Of a stretch of DNA of 33,016 nt, positions 21,541-28,391 are shown piece after piece (position 1 is the stretch's first letter; each line of letters opens with the position of its first letter). The position numbers and the translations under genes were made by a program. Source of the stretch: a virus; the IMG/VR virus record IMGVR_UViG_3300046796_000469, positions 1 through 33,016 of that record; one strand, 5' to 3'. The notes beneath the pieces are model-generated. The model was not told where the DNA came from, did no database searches, and saw only the letters and a list, made by a program, of their open reading frames with translations.

Positions 21541-22566
21541 ATGTCCGCCAACATTGCGACCATCGACAACACCGACGCGATCGCCTACCTCGACTCGACC
21601 CCGTGGCACGGTTTGGGCGAGAACCTGCTGCAGCGGATGCGCGCCGCGACCCCCGACCAGTATGTGGACATCGCGCTCGACGCCGCGCGGATGCGCTACA
21701 GCGTCGGCTCCCTCCCGATGTATCTCGCGGACGGCACCCAGATCAAAGGCCACATGGCCAGCGTGCGCTACGGCCAGGACGGCACGGTCGCGGCGACCTT
21801 CGGGCCGGTCGGGGTCGGCCACACCCACATCCAGAACGAAGAGGCAGTCGCCATCCTGCGGCCCATGGCCGAGCAGTTTGGCTGCGTGCCTGCAGCCGCG
21901 GGCGCGCTGGGCGACGGGGAGCGCTGCTGGATGCTGATGCGGCTGACCGACGCAACCATCACCGTCGTGCCGGGGGATGACGTGCGCGGCTACTTCCTGC
22001 TGACGTGGGGGCACAACGGCCAGATCAGCGTGACCGGCTTGGGCACCGGCGTCCGCGTCATCTGCCAGAACACGCTGGCGCTGGCGATGCACGGGCGCAA
22101 GGCGTGGTTCACCGTGCGCCACACGGCGTCCGCCTCGCAGCGGCTGGACGAGGCGGCAGGCATCATCGCCAAGGTGATGAAGGCCATGCAGGTGACCGGC
22201 GAGACGTTCGCCAGCATGGCGGCGCGCAACCTGAGCGCTGCGGACGTGCAGGCCTTCATCACGGCGGTCATCCCCAACACCGACCCCAAGGCTGACAAGG
22301 TCAGCAAGGTCATCGAGGCGCGCCGCGAGACCATCACCCAGCTGGTGACGGTCGGCAAGGGTGCGGCCATGGCCAACCAGCTGGTCCCCGGCGTCAGCCT
22401 CTGGGGCGCCTACAACGCCATCACCGAGTACTTCGACCATGTGCGCCCCGCTGAGGCGCAGAGCGAGGCGGGCCTGCTCAACGCGCAGACGAGCGCGTTG
22501 TTTGGCGGCAACGCCGACATCAAGGCGCAGGCGCTGACCGTCGCCCAGCAGCTGCTGGCGAGCTAG
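21541..22566 (+). CDS. DUF932 phage/plasmid-like protein, 341 aa
   Basis: A 341-residue protein that I recognise as a DUF932 (phage/plasmid-like, TIGR03299-type) member. Characteristic features are the early PWHGLGENL box (residues 21-29), RYSVGSLPMYL, then the G-x-V-G-x-x-(Y/H) region GVGHTHIQNEEAV (about 87-99), a VICQNTLALAM box (about 173-183) and the R-H-T-A-S sequence at about 195. DUF932 proteins are common in early regions of phages and on plasmids, and their biochemical role is unsettled. It has normal length for the family. It is preceded by a start-associated hairpin and followed by GACCGACCGGCGACCC, a sequence also found after the previous gene. Confidence 0.93.
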   Translation: MSANIATIDNTDAIAYLDSTPWHGLGENLLQRMRAATPDQYVDIALDAARMRYSVGSLPMYLADGTQIKGHMASVRYGQDGTVAATFGPVGVGHTHIQNEEAVAILRPMAEQFGCVPAAAGALGDGERCWMLMRLTDATITVVPGDDVRGYFLLTWGHNGQISVTGLGTGVRVICQNTLALAMHGRKAWFTVRHTASASQRLDEAAGIIAKVMKAMQVTGETFASMAARNLSAADVQAFITAVIPNTDPKADKVSKVIEARRETITQLVTVGKGAAMANQLVPGVSLWGAYNAITEYFDHVRPAEAQSEAGLLNAQTSALFGGNADIKAQALTVAQQLLAS

Positions 22567-22609
22567 ACCCGACCGACCGGCGACCCTCCATCAGCCACTA
22601 GGGGATGGC

Positions 22610-22694
22610 AGCGGGCAGGCGTATCCTGCCCGCTGGAACCCACGCGGTGCGACATCCAAACGACGCACCGGCTGCAGGGCATGAACAGGACACC
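22610..22694 (+). promoter_or_regulatory. Start-associated element 3: two hairpins plus AGGACACC
   Basis: AGCGGGCAGG (22610-22619) pairs perfectly with CCTGCCCGCT (22625-22634). CGGTGCG (22645-22651) pairs with CGCACCG (22664-22670). AGGACACC at 22687-22694 precedes ATG 22700 by 5 bases. Confidence 0.65.
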
Positions 22695-22699
22695 AGAGC

Positions 22700-23185
22700 A
22701 TGGCGACGACCACGACGACCACGACGACCCCGCGCATTCAGCCCGCGCGCTACTCCAGCACCTGCCGCCGCTGCGGCCAGCTGATCACCCCCGGCGACCT
22801 GATCAGCATCGCAGGGCGCGGGCAGACCTTCCACGCCAGCTGCACCGCGACCCCCGCGCCGCAGCCGCAGGCGCCGACCACCACGGGCGCGCCGAGCGAC
22901 GCGCAGCTGATGACCGCGGCGCTGGCCGCGACCATCCGGCAGACCTTCACCGGCTTGCTGGCCATGGACGCGCGGCTGGGTGACGTCGAGCCGGTCTGGA
23001 GCCAGGACGAGGACATGCTGGCCGATGGGCCGGACCCCGACCCGCTGCCGCCCCCGGTGGTGGTCGCCCCGCTGCCGGTGACCCGCAAGGCGCAGACGGC
23101 CCGCGCGCCGCGCAAGGCGACCCGCAAGGCGACGTTCACCCCCGCGGCCATGGCGCAGCCCCTGAGCGCTGACGACCTGCTGTAG
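22700..23185 (+). CDS. Zinc-finger protein with Thr-rich start, 161 aa
   Basis: A 161-residue protein. It opens MATTTTTTTTPRIQP, a threonine run. Residues 21-48 form a four-ligand knuckle: CRRCGQLITPGDLI… and then FHASC, with CxxC and HxxC spaced as in treble-clef or RING-like small zinc folds. The middle is helical (QLMTAALAATIRQTFTGLLAMD) and the end is basic/Pro-rich (RKAQTARAPRKATRKATF). It may bind nucleic acid through the basic tail. The start is fixed by the AGGACACC element. Function is unknown. Confidence 0.8.
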   Translation: MATTTTTTTTPRIQPARYSSTCRRCGQLITPGDLISIAGRGQTFHASCTATPAPQPQAPTTTGAPSDAQLMTAALAATIRQTFTGLLAMDARLGDVEPVWSQDEDMLADGPDPDPLPPPVVVAPLPVTRKAQTARAPRKATRKATFTPAAMAQPLSADDLL

Positions 23186-23199
23186 ACCGACCTGAGGCG

Positions 23200-23255
23200 G
23201 CTGCTGGCATCCCGCCAGCAGCTGCAGGCAACCCGCGACCCTTTGAGAGGACACC
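23200..23255 (+). promoter_or_regulatory. Start-associated element 4: hairpin plus AGGACACC
   Basis: GCTGCTGGC (23200-23208) pairs perfectly with GCCAGCAGC (23214-23222) around a 5-base loop. AGGACACC at 23248-23255 precedes GTG 23261 by 5 bases. Confidence 0.65.
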
Positions 23256-23260
23256 CAACC

Positions 23261-23923
23261 GTGGCGAGAGCAACCTACGAGCAAGAGCAACAGCAGATCA
23301 CCGACGCAATCGCGCAGCTGCCCGAGACCTTCGGCCTGCGCGCCTTCCCCGGCAAGCGCTACCGGCTGGCGCCGCGCGCGTCCCACTTCGTCAGCGAGGG
23401 CGAGGTGCAGCTGGTGGTGCAGGCGGAGATGACCGCCGACGAGCAGCAGAAGTACCACCTGCAGCCGTGGGCCGACTTCGGGCGCAACACGCTGGCGCAC
23501 CTGCTGCGCGAGCTGACCTGCGCGAGCATGAGCGGCACCAGCTGCTGCGACCGGCCTGTCGGGCACGCGGGCCCGCATGGCTGCTACGACGGCAACAGCA
23601 GCGGGCGCGCCAGCTGGATGGGCGGGCAGGTGGTCCCGGCGATGCAGGTGCAGGCGCAGCCGCAGCGGGTGCGCAGCAACCGGCACAAGACCTTCTCCGA
23701 CGTCGAGCGCGACATCCGCAGCTACTACGAGGCGAAGCAGGGCGAGCGCAACCGCGACGCGGAGCTGACCGCCCTGAAGGTCGCGAGCCGTGCGCTGCAC
23801 CTCGCGCTGGATCTGGTCGAGCCCGTCAACGTGCAGCGGGTGACGTCGGCGCGCGAGACCGTCATCGCGTTGATCCGCTGCCGGGTGCTGGAGCTGGAGC
23901 GCGCCGAGAAAGGGGGGCGCTGA
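23261..23923 (+). CDS. Hypothetical protein with Cys/His cluster, 220 aa
   Basis: A 220-residue protein starting at GTG 23261 (MARATYEQEQQQI). An upstream TTG frame exists, but the AGGACACC element lies between, so the later start is preferred. Near residues 85-110 there is a cluster of Cys and His (LTCASMSGTSCCDRPVGHAGPHGCYDG) that could bind metal. The C-terminal 90 residues are helical and charged (VERDIRSYYEAKQGERNRDAELTALKVASRALHLALDLV). No family is recognised. It overlaps the next gene by one base (TGATG). Confidence 0.78.
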   Translation: MARATYEQEQQQITDAIAQLPETFGLRAFPGKRYRLAPRASHFVSEGEVQLVVQAEMTADEQQKYHLQPWADFGRNTLAHLLRELTCASMSGTSCCDRPVGHAGPHGCYDGNSSGRASWMGGQVVPAMQVQAQPQRVRSNRHKTFSDVERDIRSYYEAKQGERNRDAELTALKVASRALHLALDLVEPVNVQRVTSARETVIALIRCRVLELERAEKGGR

Positions 23924-24195
23924 TGCGTCCCACCCTCGACCAGCTGGCGCTGCTGCTGCAGGACGAGGACGGCCTGCAGCCGCTGACGATCCACAACTGC
24001 GAGCGCTACGGCAGCAAGACCTACGTCTACATCCGCTGCCGCCATCTGGTGCAGCGGGCGCGCGTCGAGGAGACGCTGACCGCGGCAGGCGTCTGGGTGA
24101 ACCCGCGCTACTGCCGCAGGCAGGGCGGCTGCAAGGAGGACAGCCCGATCATCGAGGCGCGCGTGCGCCACAACCCCCGCGCCAGAGGCGAGTAG
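23923..24195 (+). CDS. Hypothetical protein, 90 aa
   Basis: A 90-residue protein from ATG 23923, whose A is shared with the preceding stop. The predicted order is a short helix (DQLALLLQDEDG), a beta strand with YVYIRCRHLVQRARVEETL, then CRRQGGC (64-70) and a C-terminal strand (SPIIEARVRHNP). It may be a small alpha/beta domain, and the cysteines could bind metal. No family is recognised. Confidence 0.75.
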   Translation: MRPTLDQLALLLQDEDGLQPLTIHNCERYGSKTYVYIRCRHLVQRARVEETLTAAGVWVNPRYCRRQGGCKEDSPIIEARVRHNPRARGE

Positions 24196-24224
24196 GCGAG
24201 GCGTGAGGCGGTGCTAGAAACGCG

Positions 24225-24301
24225 GGCCAGCAGCTGCAGGCGAGAGCGAGCGCAGCGGCTGCTGGCCGGTCGGGCGAATGGACGCCCTTTGAAGAGGCAC
24301 C
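24225..24301 (+). promoter_or_regulatory. Start-associated element 5: hairpins plus AGAGGCACC
   Basis: GGCCAGCAGC (24225-24234) pairs perfectly with GCTGCTGGCC (24258-24267). A second hairpin, GGGCG with CGCCC (about 24272-24287), follows. GAAGAGGCACC (24291-24301) is a shortened variant, 4 bases before ATG 24306. Confidence 0.6.
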
Positions 24302-24305
24302 TACG

Positions 24306-24515
24306 ATGGCGAAGTATCTGGTAAGCGCGGAGCAGACCGTGCGACGGACAAAAGTGTTTGAGGCGGCGAGTGCGGCGGAGGCCGAGCAGCGGGCGCGCGA
24401 GGAGCTGGGCGACACCTTCCACCGGCCCACCAGCAGCGCGCTGGCGTGGACCGAGGACGACGAGCAGGACGGGCCGCAGGTGCTCACCGACAACACGACG
24501 GAGATCGAACGATGA
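24306..24515 (+). CDS. Small DpnD/PcfM-like protein, 69 aa
   Basis: A 69-residue acidic protein. MAKYLVSAEQTVRRTKVFEAASAAEAEQRAREELGDTF has the strand-strand-helix pattern of DpnD/PcfM-like small domains, in which a V-x-V-E-A-x-(S/D)-x-x-EA-x-x-(K/R)A-x(2)-E motif links the second strand and helix. The tail is acidic (EDDEQDGP). Proteins of this type are frequent in phage and plasmid early operons, without a known role. The start is set by the start-associated element, and it overlaps the next gene by ATGA. Confidence 0.75.
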   Translation: MAKYLVSAEQTVRRTKVFEAASAAEAEQRAREELGDTFHRPTSSALAWTEDDEQDGPQVLTDNTTEIER

Positions 24516-24610
24516 GCCCGCAACAGCTGCTGGCGTACGCGCTGCTGACCGGCATCGCGCTGGGGTACCTGGCCTGCTGGGCCGTGCATCGGATCGGGGG
24601 TGGGCGATGA
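24512..24610 (+). CDS. One-helix membrane microprotein, 32 aa
   Basis: A 32-residue peptide, MSPQQLLAYALLTGIALGYLA and then CWAVHRIGGGR: one hydrophobic helix with a basic C-terminal end. It overlaps the previous gene by ATGA and the next by ATGA, an arrangement shared by most genes here, which supports translation. It is one of three such microproteins in the rightward block. Function is unknown. Confidence 0.66.
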   Translation: MSPQQLLAYALLTGIALGYLACWAVHRIGGGR

Positions 24611-24861
24611 GGTACGACATCACCCTGACGCGGGAGCGCTGGGAGTACGTGACCGTGCAGATCAGCGCCGACGACGAGGCGGCAGCAGCGGCTGCTGCCG
24701 CGCGCCTGCTCACCGACCACGCAGCAGTGCAGCGGCTGGCGTGGGCAGCGGGTGACCCCGTCGAGGACCAAGGCACGCCCGAGGTGCTGAGCATCGAGGC
24801 ACGGGCGACCGAGGACGACGACCAGAACGACAGCAGCCGGTACTACGCACCCAACGACTAA
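24607..24861 (+). CDS. Small acidic alpha/beta protein, 84 aa
   Basis: An 84-residue protein: MRYDITLTRERWEYVTVQISADDEAAAAAAAARLLTD… again shows a strand-strand-helix start similar to the gene at 24306, ending in an acidic low-complexity tail. The helix is an alanine run (eight Ala in a row interrupted once). The relation to the 69-residue neighbour suggests duplication of a DpnD/PcfM-like unit. It overlaps the membrane microprotein by ATGA. No function is known. Confidence 0.72.
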   Translation: MRYDITLTRERWEYVTVQISADDEAAAAAAAARLLTDHAAVQRLAWAAGDPVEDQGTPEVLSIEARATEDDDQNDSSRYYAPND

Positions 24862-24883
24862 CCAAGCGGCGCTGCGGCGCTGC

Positions 24884-24933
24884 CAGCTGCAGGGGCCAGG
24901 ACGCCGCCTGCAGCTGCTGACAGAGAGGACACA
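24884..24933 (+). promoter_or_regulatory. Start-associated element 6: hairpin plus AGGACACA
   Basis: CAGCTGCAGG (24884-24893) pairs perfectly with CCTGCAGCTG (24907-24916). AGGACACA at 24926-24933, one mismatch from the consensus, precedes ATG 24939 by 5 bases. Confidence 0.62.
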
Positions 24934-24938
24934 GAGCG

Positions 24939-25868
24939 ATGACTGAGACCAAGACGACCCTGAACCACTGCGCCGTCTGCGGCACGTCCATCGAGGGATG
25001 GGCGACCCGCTGCGAGGCGTGCGGCGGCGAGACCGGCGGCACCTACCGCCTCTCCTGTTTCTTCCGCGACCTGCCAGTGGCGGGCGACACCGAGATGGGC
25101 GAGACGCTGCGCCGCAAGCTGGCGGCGATGACGGCGGGCGAACGGCAGGAGCTGGGCGAGGCGGCGCGGCAGCTGCTGCGCGCGACGACGCCTCCGCTGC
25201 CTGCGGGCGAGACGACGATCGAGCTGCTGCGCATGGTGGCGGAGGATGCGGCCAACCTGATCGGCTGCAACTGCAGCTACACCACGCTGTCCGAGCAGCG
25301 CTGCGACGGCACCTGCACCCACAGCATGGCGACCCGCGCGCTGCAGCAGCTGCAGGCGCAGGCGCGCTGGCTGGACGACCTGAACTGGGACGCCAGCGGC
25401 TACACGACCCTGAGCCGCGCGGCGCTGCAGGAGCTGGTGGCGCAGGAGGACGGCAAGCAGGCGCCGCCTGCAGCGGCGACGGCGCTGGCGCAGGTGGTCG
25501 GCACCGTCTCGATTGAGGGCGGGATTGCGACTCTGCCCGATGGGTCCACAGTGGACCTGAAGGCGGAGCAGGAGCAGGCGCAGGCCCGCTGGTGTCAGCG
25601 GCTGATCGACGCCTACGGCGCGCTGCTGGCGGGCGATGTCTTCTTCGACCCGCAAGGCGAGAGTGAAGACGCGCAGCTGGAAGGCGCGACCGAACCGCTG
25701 GGCGAGCTGGTCGTCGAGGCGCACCAGTACCTGGCACGCGGACAGAAGGCGGCACACTGCTGGTACTGCCAGCAGCTGCTGGCGCCAGGCGCGGCCAGCT
25801 GCCCCAACTGCCAGAAGTATCAGCTGACGTCGAGCGACTGGCACGGGAAGGACGAGGCTCGAGGATGA
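24939..25868 (+). CDS. Protein with zinc ribbons at both ends, 309 aa
   Basis: A 309-residue protein. The N-terminus has CAVCG and CEACGG knuckles (residues 11-30), a complete zinc ribbon. The C-terminus has CWYC and CPNC knuckles (about 276-294), a second ribbon of similar type. In between are helices with GETLRRKLAAMTAGERQELG and IELLRMVAEDAANLIG, and a Cys-rich loop (GCNCSYTTLSEQRCDGTC, about 108-126) that may bind another metal. A charged middle follows. Multiple zinc ribbons suggest a nucleic-acid- or protein-binding adaptor. No catalytic motif is seen. It is the largest rightward gene after DUF932, preceded by a start-associated hairpin. Confidence 0.82.
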   Translation: MTETKTTLNHCAVCGTSIEGWATRCEACGGETGGTYRLSCFFRDLPVAGDTEMGETLRRKLAAMTAGERQELGEAARQLLRATTPPLPAGETTIELLRMVAEDAANLIGCNCSYTTLSEQRCDGTCTHSMATRALQQLQAQARWLDDLNWDASGYTTLSRAALQELVAQEDGKQAPPAAATALAQVVGTVSIEGGIATLPDGSTVDLKAEQEQAQARWCQRLIDAYGALLAGDVFFDPQGESEDAQLEGATEPLGELVVEAHQYLARGQKAAHCWYCQQLLAPGAASCPNCQKYQLTSSDWHGKDEARG

Positions 25869-25872
25869 GCGA

Positions 25873-25914
25873 CATGCATATGCTTGACTGAGAGAAGCAT
25901 ATGCATGGTAGAAT
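25873..25914 (+). promoter_or_regulatory. Promoter inside a 13-bp perfect inverted repeat
   Basis: CATGCATATGCTT (25873-25885) and AAGCATATGCATG (25895-25907) form a perfect 13-bp inverted repeat with a 9-base centre. TTGACT (25884-25889) is a -35 box. After 19 bases TAGAAT (25909-25914) is a -10 box with a TGG extension. The -35 box and most of the spacer lie within the repeat, as in a promoter controlled by a dimeric repressor. It would drive genes from 25975. Part of the repeat recurs at 31835-31846. Confidence 0.68.
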
Positions 25915-25939
25915 GGACGACGCGACCAACACGGTAACC

Positions 25940-25970
25940 GCCAGCTGCGGCTGGCCTGAGAGAGGACACC
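25940..25970 (+). promoter_or_regulatory. Start-associated element 7: hairpin plus AGGACACC
   Basis: GCCAGC (25940-25945) pairs with GCTGGC (25950-25955) around a 4-base loop. AGGACACC at 25963-25970 precedes ATG 25975 by 4 bases. Confidence 0.62.
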
Positions 25971-25974
25971 TGCG

Positions 25975-26184
25975 ATGACCGAGGACATGAAGACCTACCG
26001 CTGCCCGACCGACCCCGTCTACTGCGGCGACGGCGAGTACATCACCGGCTGCGGCGAGACGTTCACGGCGACACCGGATCGCGAGGGGCTGGTGGACTGC
26101 CCGCACTGCGGCATCTGGTTCAGCCCGCGCCGGGAACCGGCGACCGACATCACCACGCCTGCAGCTGGGAAGGGAGGCCGGTGA
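25975..26184 (+). CDS. Zinc-ribbon protein, 69 aa
   Basis: A 69-residue protein, MTEDMKTYRCPTDPVYCGDG, then CGETFTATPD and CPHCGIWFSPRRE. The cysteines at about 10, 17, 26, 42 and 45 suggest one zinc ribbon in which the second knuckle is CPHCG. It is immediately downstream of the inverted-repeat promoter, so it may be the first gene of a separately controlled group. It overlaps the next gene by one base (TGATG). Function is unknown. Confidence 0.8.
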   Translation: MTEDMKTYRCPTDPVYCGDGEYITGCGETFTATPDREGLVDCPHCGIWFSPRREPATDITTPAAGKGGR

Positions 26185-26498
26185 TGGCGGACACGATTCA
26201 GATCCACAAGGCCGCAGCGATCAAGCTGTTCACCGACTGGCACGTTGACGAGGGCACCAGCCGCGCCGAGGCGCGCAACTACGCACGGCGGCTGTGGACG
26301 CGACTGGAGGCGGAGGCGACCGAGGCGGGCATCGCGGCGCAGGCGCAGCTGCGGGAGGCCGAGCGCAAGGCCCGCGCGGCGCAGCCCAAGACGCTGTCGC
26401 TGCACGACACCATCGCGCTGCACCACGCGCTGGCGCCGACCGAGGCGACGGCGGCACACATGGCGGTGATGGCGAAGAAGGGCGCGAAGGACCAGTAG
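26184..26498 (+). CDS. Helical hypothetical protein, 104 aa
   Basis: A 104-residue, almost wholly helical protein rich in Ala, Arg and Glu (AEARNYARRLWTRLEAEATEAGIAAQAQLREAERKARAAQ). It ends in a short basic tail. It probably forms a coiled coil or helical hairpin. ATG 26184 overlaps the previous stop; GTG 26181 is an alternative. No family is recognised. Confidence 0.75.
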   Translation: MADTIQIHKAAAIKLFTDWHVDEGTSRAEARNYARRLWTRLEAEATEAGIAAQAQLREAERKARAAQPKTLSLHDTIALHHALAPTEATAAHMAVMAKKGAKDQ

Positions 26499-26551
26499 GC
26501 GTGCTGTGCCTGCAGCTGCGAGGGAGACGGCCCATCCCTCCAGCTGCGGCC

Positions 26552-26583
26552 AGAGCAATTCTGCTCTCACCGGAAAGGACACC
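26552..26583 (+). promoter_or_regulatory. Start-associated element 8: hairpin plus AGGACACC
   Basis: AGAGCA (26552-26557) pairs with TGCTCT (26562-26567) around ATTC. A further pair, GAGGGA (26520-26525) with TCCCTC (26535-26540), lies upstream. AGGACACC at 26576-26583 precedes ATG 26588 by 4 bases. Confidence 0.65.
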
Positions 26584-26587
26584 TGAG

Positions 26588-27193
26588 ATGGCAACGAAGA
26601 AGGCGACCAACGACAGCAAAGGCAACGCACTCTACCTGCGTGTGGTCGAGACGCGCGACAACGGCTACTTCCACCTGCGGGCGCAGGTCTGCACCCAGCG
26701 CTACGAGGCGAGCGAGCACAGCGAGTGGAAACCGTACGGCGTGGAGGACGACTACTCCGACGGGCTGAAGTACACCCACCTGCGCAGCAGCTGCCAGGGC
26801 GACAACGGCACGCAGCGCGCCGCCGACTCGTTCAAGGCGGTCTACGGCTTCGACACCGAGTACCACGACGCCTACCGCCTCGACCTGCGCCAGCTGCGGC
26901 GGATGACCAAGACGCTGGAGCTGGTCGAGCGCAAGCTGGCCAAGCTGCAGGAGGCGCGCGGCTACGTCCGCAGCTACGGCGAGTACCTGGGACGGGTCGC
27001 CGAGGTGCTGGGCTGCGTGGGCATGGTCTTCGATCGTGACTCGCAGGTCGCGCTGCGCACCGGCCAGCGCTACCAGTGGATGAGCGTCGGGGATGGCGTC
27101 AACCACGCCAACCACCGCATCTACCTCTGGCAGCAGGAAGCGGTCGAGCGCGACGGGCGCCCGCAGCTGGCGGGAGAGGAGGCCGCGTCGTGA
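26588..27193 (+). CDS. Hypothetical protein, 201 aa
   Basis: A 201-residue protein (MATKKATNDSKGNALYLRVVETRDNGYF…). Residues 12-60 are beta-rich, followed by a region of tyrosine/acidic character (GFDTEYHDAYRLDLRQLRRMTKTLELVERKLAKLQ, about 98-132) that turns into a long amphipathic helix with coiled-coil character. The C-terminus (NHANHRIYLWQQEAVERD) is mixed. No domain is recognised and no catalytic motif is seen. The start is fixed by the AGGACACC element, and it overlaps the next gene by GTGA. Confidence 0.78.
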   Translation: MATKKATNDSKGNALYLRVVETRDNGYFHLRAQVCTQRYEASEHSEWKPYGVEDDYSDGLKYTHLRSSCQGDNGTQRAADSFKAVYGFDTEYHDAYRLDLRQLRRMTKTLELVERKLAKLQEARGYVRSYGEYLGRVAEVLGCVGMVFDRDSQVALRTGQRYQWMSVGDGVNHANHRIYLWQQEAVERDGRPQLAGEEAAS

Positions 27194-27450
27194 TCGGCCT
27201 GCGCGTGCGACTGCGCATCGAGGACGAGGACACCGACAACGAGGGCGAGCGGCGCGTGATGCCGGTCGGCACATGGGGCACCGTCCACGGGGTCAACCAC
27301 ACCACGCCCGAGGGCGTCGTCTACTACGACGTCGTCTGGGACAACGACGGCTGGACCGTCTGGTCAGCCGAGGAGCTGCGACGCGACACCGACATCCACC
27401 ACCACCAACAGGACGCAGCATCAGCTGCAGAGAAAGGACACCGACCGTGA
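27190..27450 (+). CDS. SH3-like small beta protein, 86 aa
   Basis: An 86-residue protein from GTG 27190. Residues 1-60 have an SH3/KOW-like beta pattern: G-x-RVRLR at the start, VGTWGTVHGVN, then VVYYDVVWDNDGWTVWSAEELR. Small barrels of this kind in phages often bind nucleic acid or partner proteins. The C-terminal 25 residues are His/Gln/Ala-rich and contain the AGGACACC element of the next gene within their coding DNA. It overlaps both neighbours by GTGA. Confidence 0.76.
   Translation: MIGLRVRLRIEDEDTDNEGERRVMPVGTWGTVHGVNHTTPEGVVYYDVVWDNDGWTVWSAEELRRDTDIHHHQQDAASAAEKGHRP
27435..27442 (+). promoter_or_regulatory. Start-associated element 9: AGGACACC inside coding sequence
   Basis: AGGACACC (27435-27442), 4 bases before GTG 27447, lies inside the end of the preceding gene. 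A CAGCTGCAG sequence precedes it, but no strong hairpin is evident. Its conservation inside a coding region argues that the sequence itself is selected. Confidence 0.6.
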
Positions 27451-27800
27451 CGACCCAACTGTTTCGCATCGCCATCCGCCGCAAGGAGACCGACAAGCGC
27501 AAGAACGCGACCGTGTACCACTACGTGGTGATGGCGACCACGCTGGAGGAGGCCAAGACGCTGGCCGTCGCCAAGTGGGTGGACCCGCCCGAGTACGACT
27601 ACCGCACCAACGACCTCGACAAGATCGCTGCCGTGAGCGGCAACGCGATGGAGACGCTGGTCTACAACTCGGACATCCGCGGGTCGAGCACCAAGGGCGA
27701 GCTGCCCGAGACGCTGCCCACCGCGGAGGCCGTCGAGGCGGCGCGGGCGGTGCTCGCCGCGTTTGAGGCGGCGTACGCCGAGCCCGAGGTGGCGTCGTGA
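27447..27800 (+). CDS. Hypothetical alpha/beta protein, 117 aa
   Basis: A 117-residue protein, MTTQLFRIAIRRKETDKRKNATVYHYVVMATTLEEAKTLAVAKWV…, with strand-strand-helix order like the small proteins at 24306 and 24607, suggesting the same DpnD/PcfM-like fold in larger form. The C-terminus is an alanine/glutamate helix (AVEAARAVLAAFEAAYAEPE). It overlaps both neighbours by GTGA. No function is known. Confidence 0.75.
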   Translation: MTTQLFRIAIRRKETDKRKNATVYHYVVMATTLEEAKTLAVAKWVDPPEYDYRTNDLDKIAAVSGNAMETLVYNSDIRGSSTKGELPETLPTAEAVEAARAVLAAFEAAYAEPEVAS

Positions 27801-28093
27801 AGCGCCGCACCATGTCGTACGACGAGCTGGAGACGCGCCGCCTCGCGCGCAGTTCCGGCAGCAACGCGATCATCACGATCCGCGCGGCGCTGGCGCACCA
27901 GCGGGAGGCGGATGCGTGGCGCCAGCTGGCGGCGCAGGCGGGCATCGAGCCGCCTGACAACGTGCGGCTGTGGGAGGGCCGCGCCGACGTCGCCGAGGCG
28001 CAGGCCATTGCCTACGCACGACGCGCGGGCCACTGGGCCAACGACGCGCTGGCCATGGCGGCAGCGGAGACGGGCGAGGTGACCCGTGGCTGA
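27797..28093 (+). CDS. Helical hypothetical protein, 98 aa
   Basis: A 98-residue basic to neutral helical protein (SYDELETRRLARSSGSNAIITIRAALAHQREADAWRQLAAQAG…) starting at GTG 27797, overlapping the preceding stop. It ends GEVTRG. The DNA for this end and the next start (GGCGAGGTGACCCGTGGCT) is repeated almost exactly 298 bases later at the next junction. No family is recognised. Confidence 0.73.
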   Translation: MKRRTMSYDELETRRLARSSGSNAIITIRAALAHQREADAWRQLAAQAGIEPPDNVRLWEGRADVAEAQAIAYARRAGHWANDALAMAAAETGEVTRG

Positions 28094-28391
28094 GAACCGT
28101 ACCGCCTACTCGGTGCGGGAGGGCGAGCCGCCGGTCCTGCACGCCTACAGCGTCATCATCACCCCCAAGCGGGTGGCGCTGCGCTGCCCTGCGCTGTTCG
28201 TCGGGGCGATGTACTGCGAGGTGCTGCCGTCGCGCTTCGCGTGGACCGAGCGCGAGGCGTGGGCGCTCTTCCTGGCCGCGCAGCAGCGCAGCCTGACGGA
28301 GGCGCGCGAGGGGGTCGCCTGGCTTGAGGGGCAGATCGCGGCGGCGCAGCAGCAGCTGGCAGCGGGCGAGGGCGAGGTGACCGGTGGCTAA
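28086..28391 (+). CDS. Hypothetical protein with C-terminal coiled coil, 101 aa
   Basis: A 101-residue protein from GTG 28086. The N-terminal half is beta-rich (HAYSVIITPKRVALRCPALF), and the second half is a helix of Ala/Glu/Gln repeats (QRSLTEAREGVAWLEGQIAAAQQQLAAGEG) with coiled-coil character. GAGGTGA gives a ribosome site 4 bases before the start. It ends GEVTGG, parallel to the preceding gene. No family is recognised. Confidence 0.73.
   Translation: MAENRTAYSVREGEPPVLHAYSVIITPKRVALRCPALFVGAMYCEVLPSRFAWTEREAWALFLAAQQRSLTEAREGVAWLEGQIAAAQQQLAAGEGEVTGG

Larger units (their letters stand above)
21450..22586 (+). repeat. Post-stop repeat GACCGACCGGCGACCC (two copies)
   Basis: The 16-base sequence GACCGACCGGCGACCC occurs shortly after the stop codons of the first two rightward genes (about 21454-21469 and 22570-22585). 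It begins the intergenic segment in both cases. Only the two ends of this range are the repeat copies. A role in transcript 3-prime ends or a segmental duplication are the simplest explanations. Confidence 0.5.

Noticed and set aside
22598-23800. A 400-codon leftward frame opposite two zinc/Cys genes
   Set aside because: Low-complexity Val/Ala/Arg composition. The forward genes have clear starts and domains.
25865-25891. A short rightward frame MSDMHMLD overlapping the end of the double-ribbon gene
   Set aside because: It is only eight codons long and lies within the inverted repeat, so it is more likely incidental.
8821-25914. A common full promoter consensus for the two TAGAAT sites
   Set aside because: Only the -10 neighbourhood (GGTAGAATGG) is shared. 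The -35 regions differ, and the first would need a 21-base spacer.
24484-26106. A 540-codon leftward frame opposite several small genes
   Set aside because: It is Ser/Pro/Arg-rich and crosses clear start-associated elements and a promoter of the rightward block.
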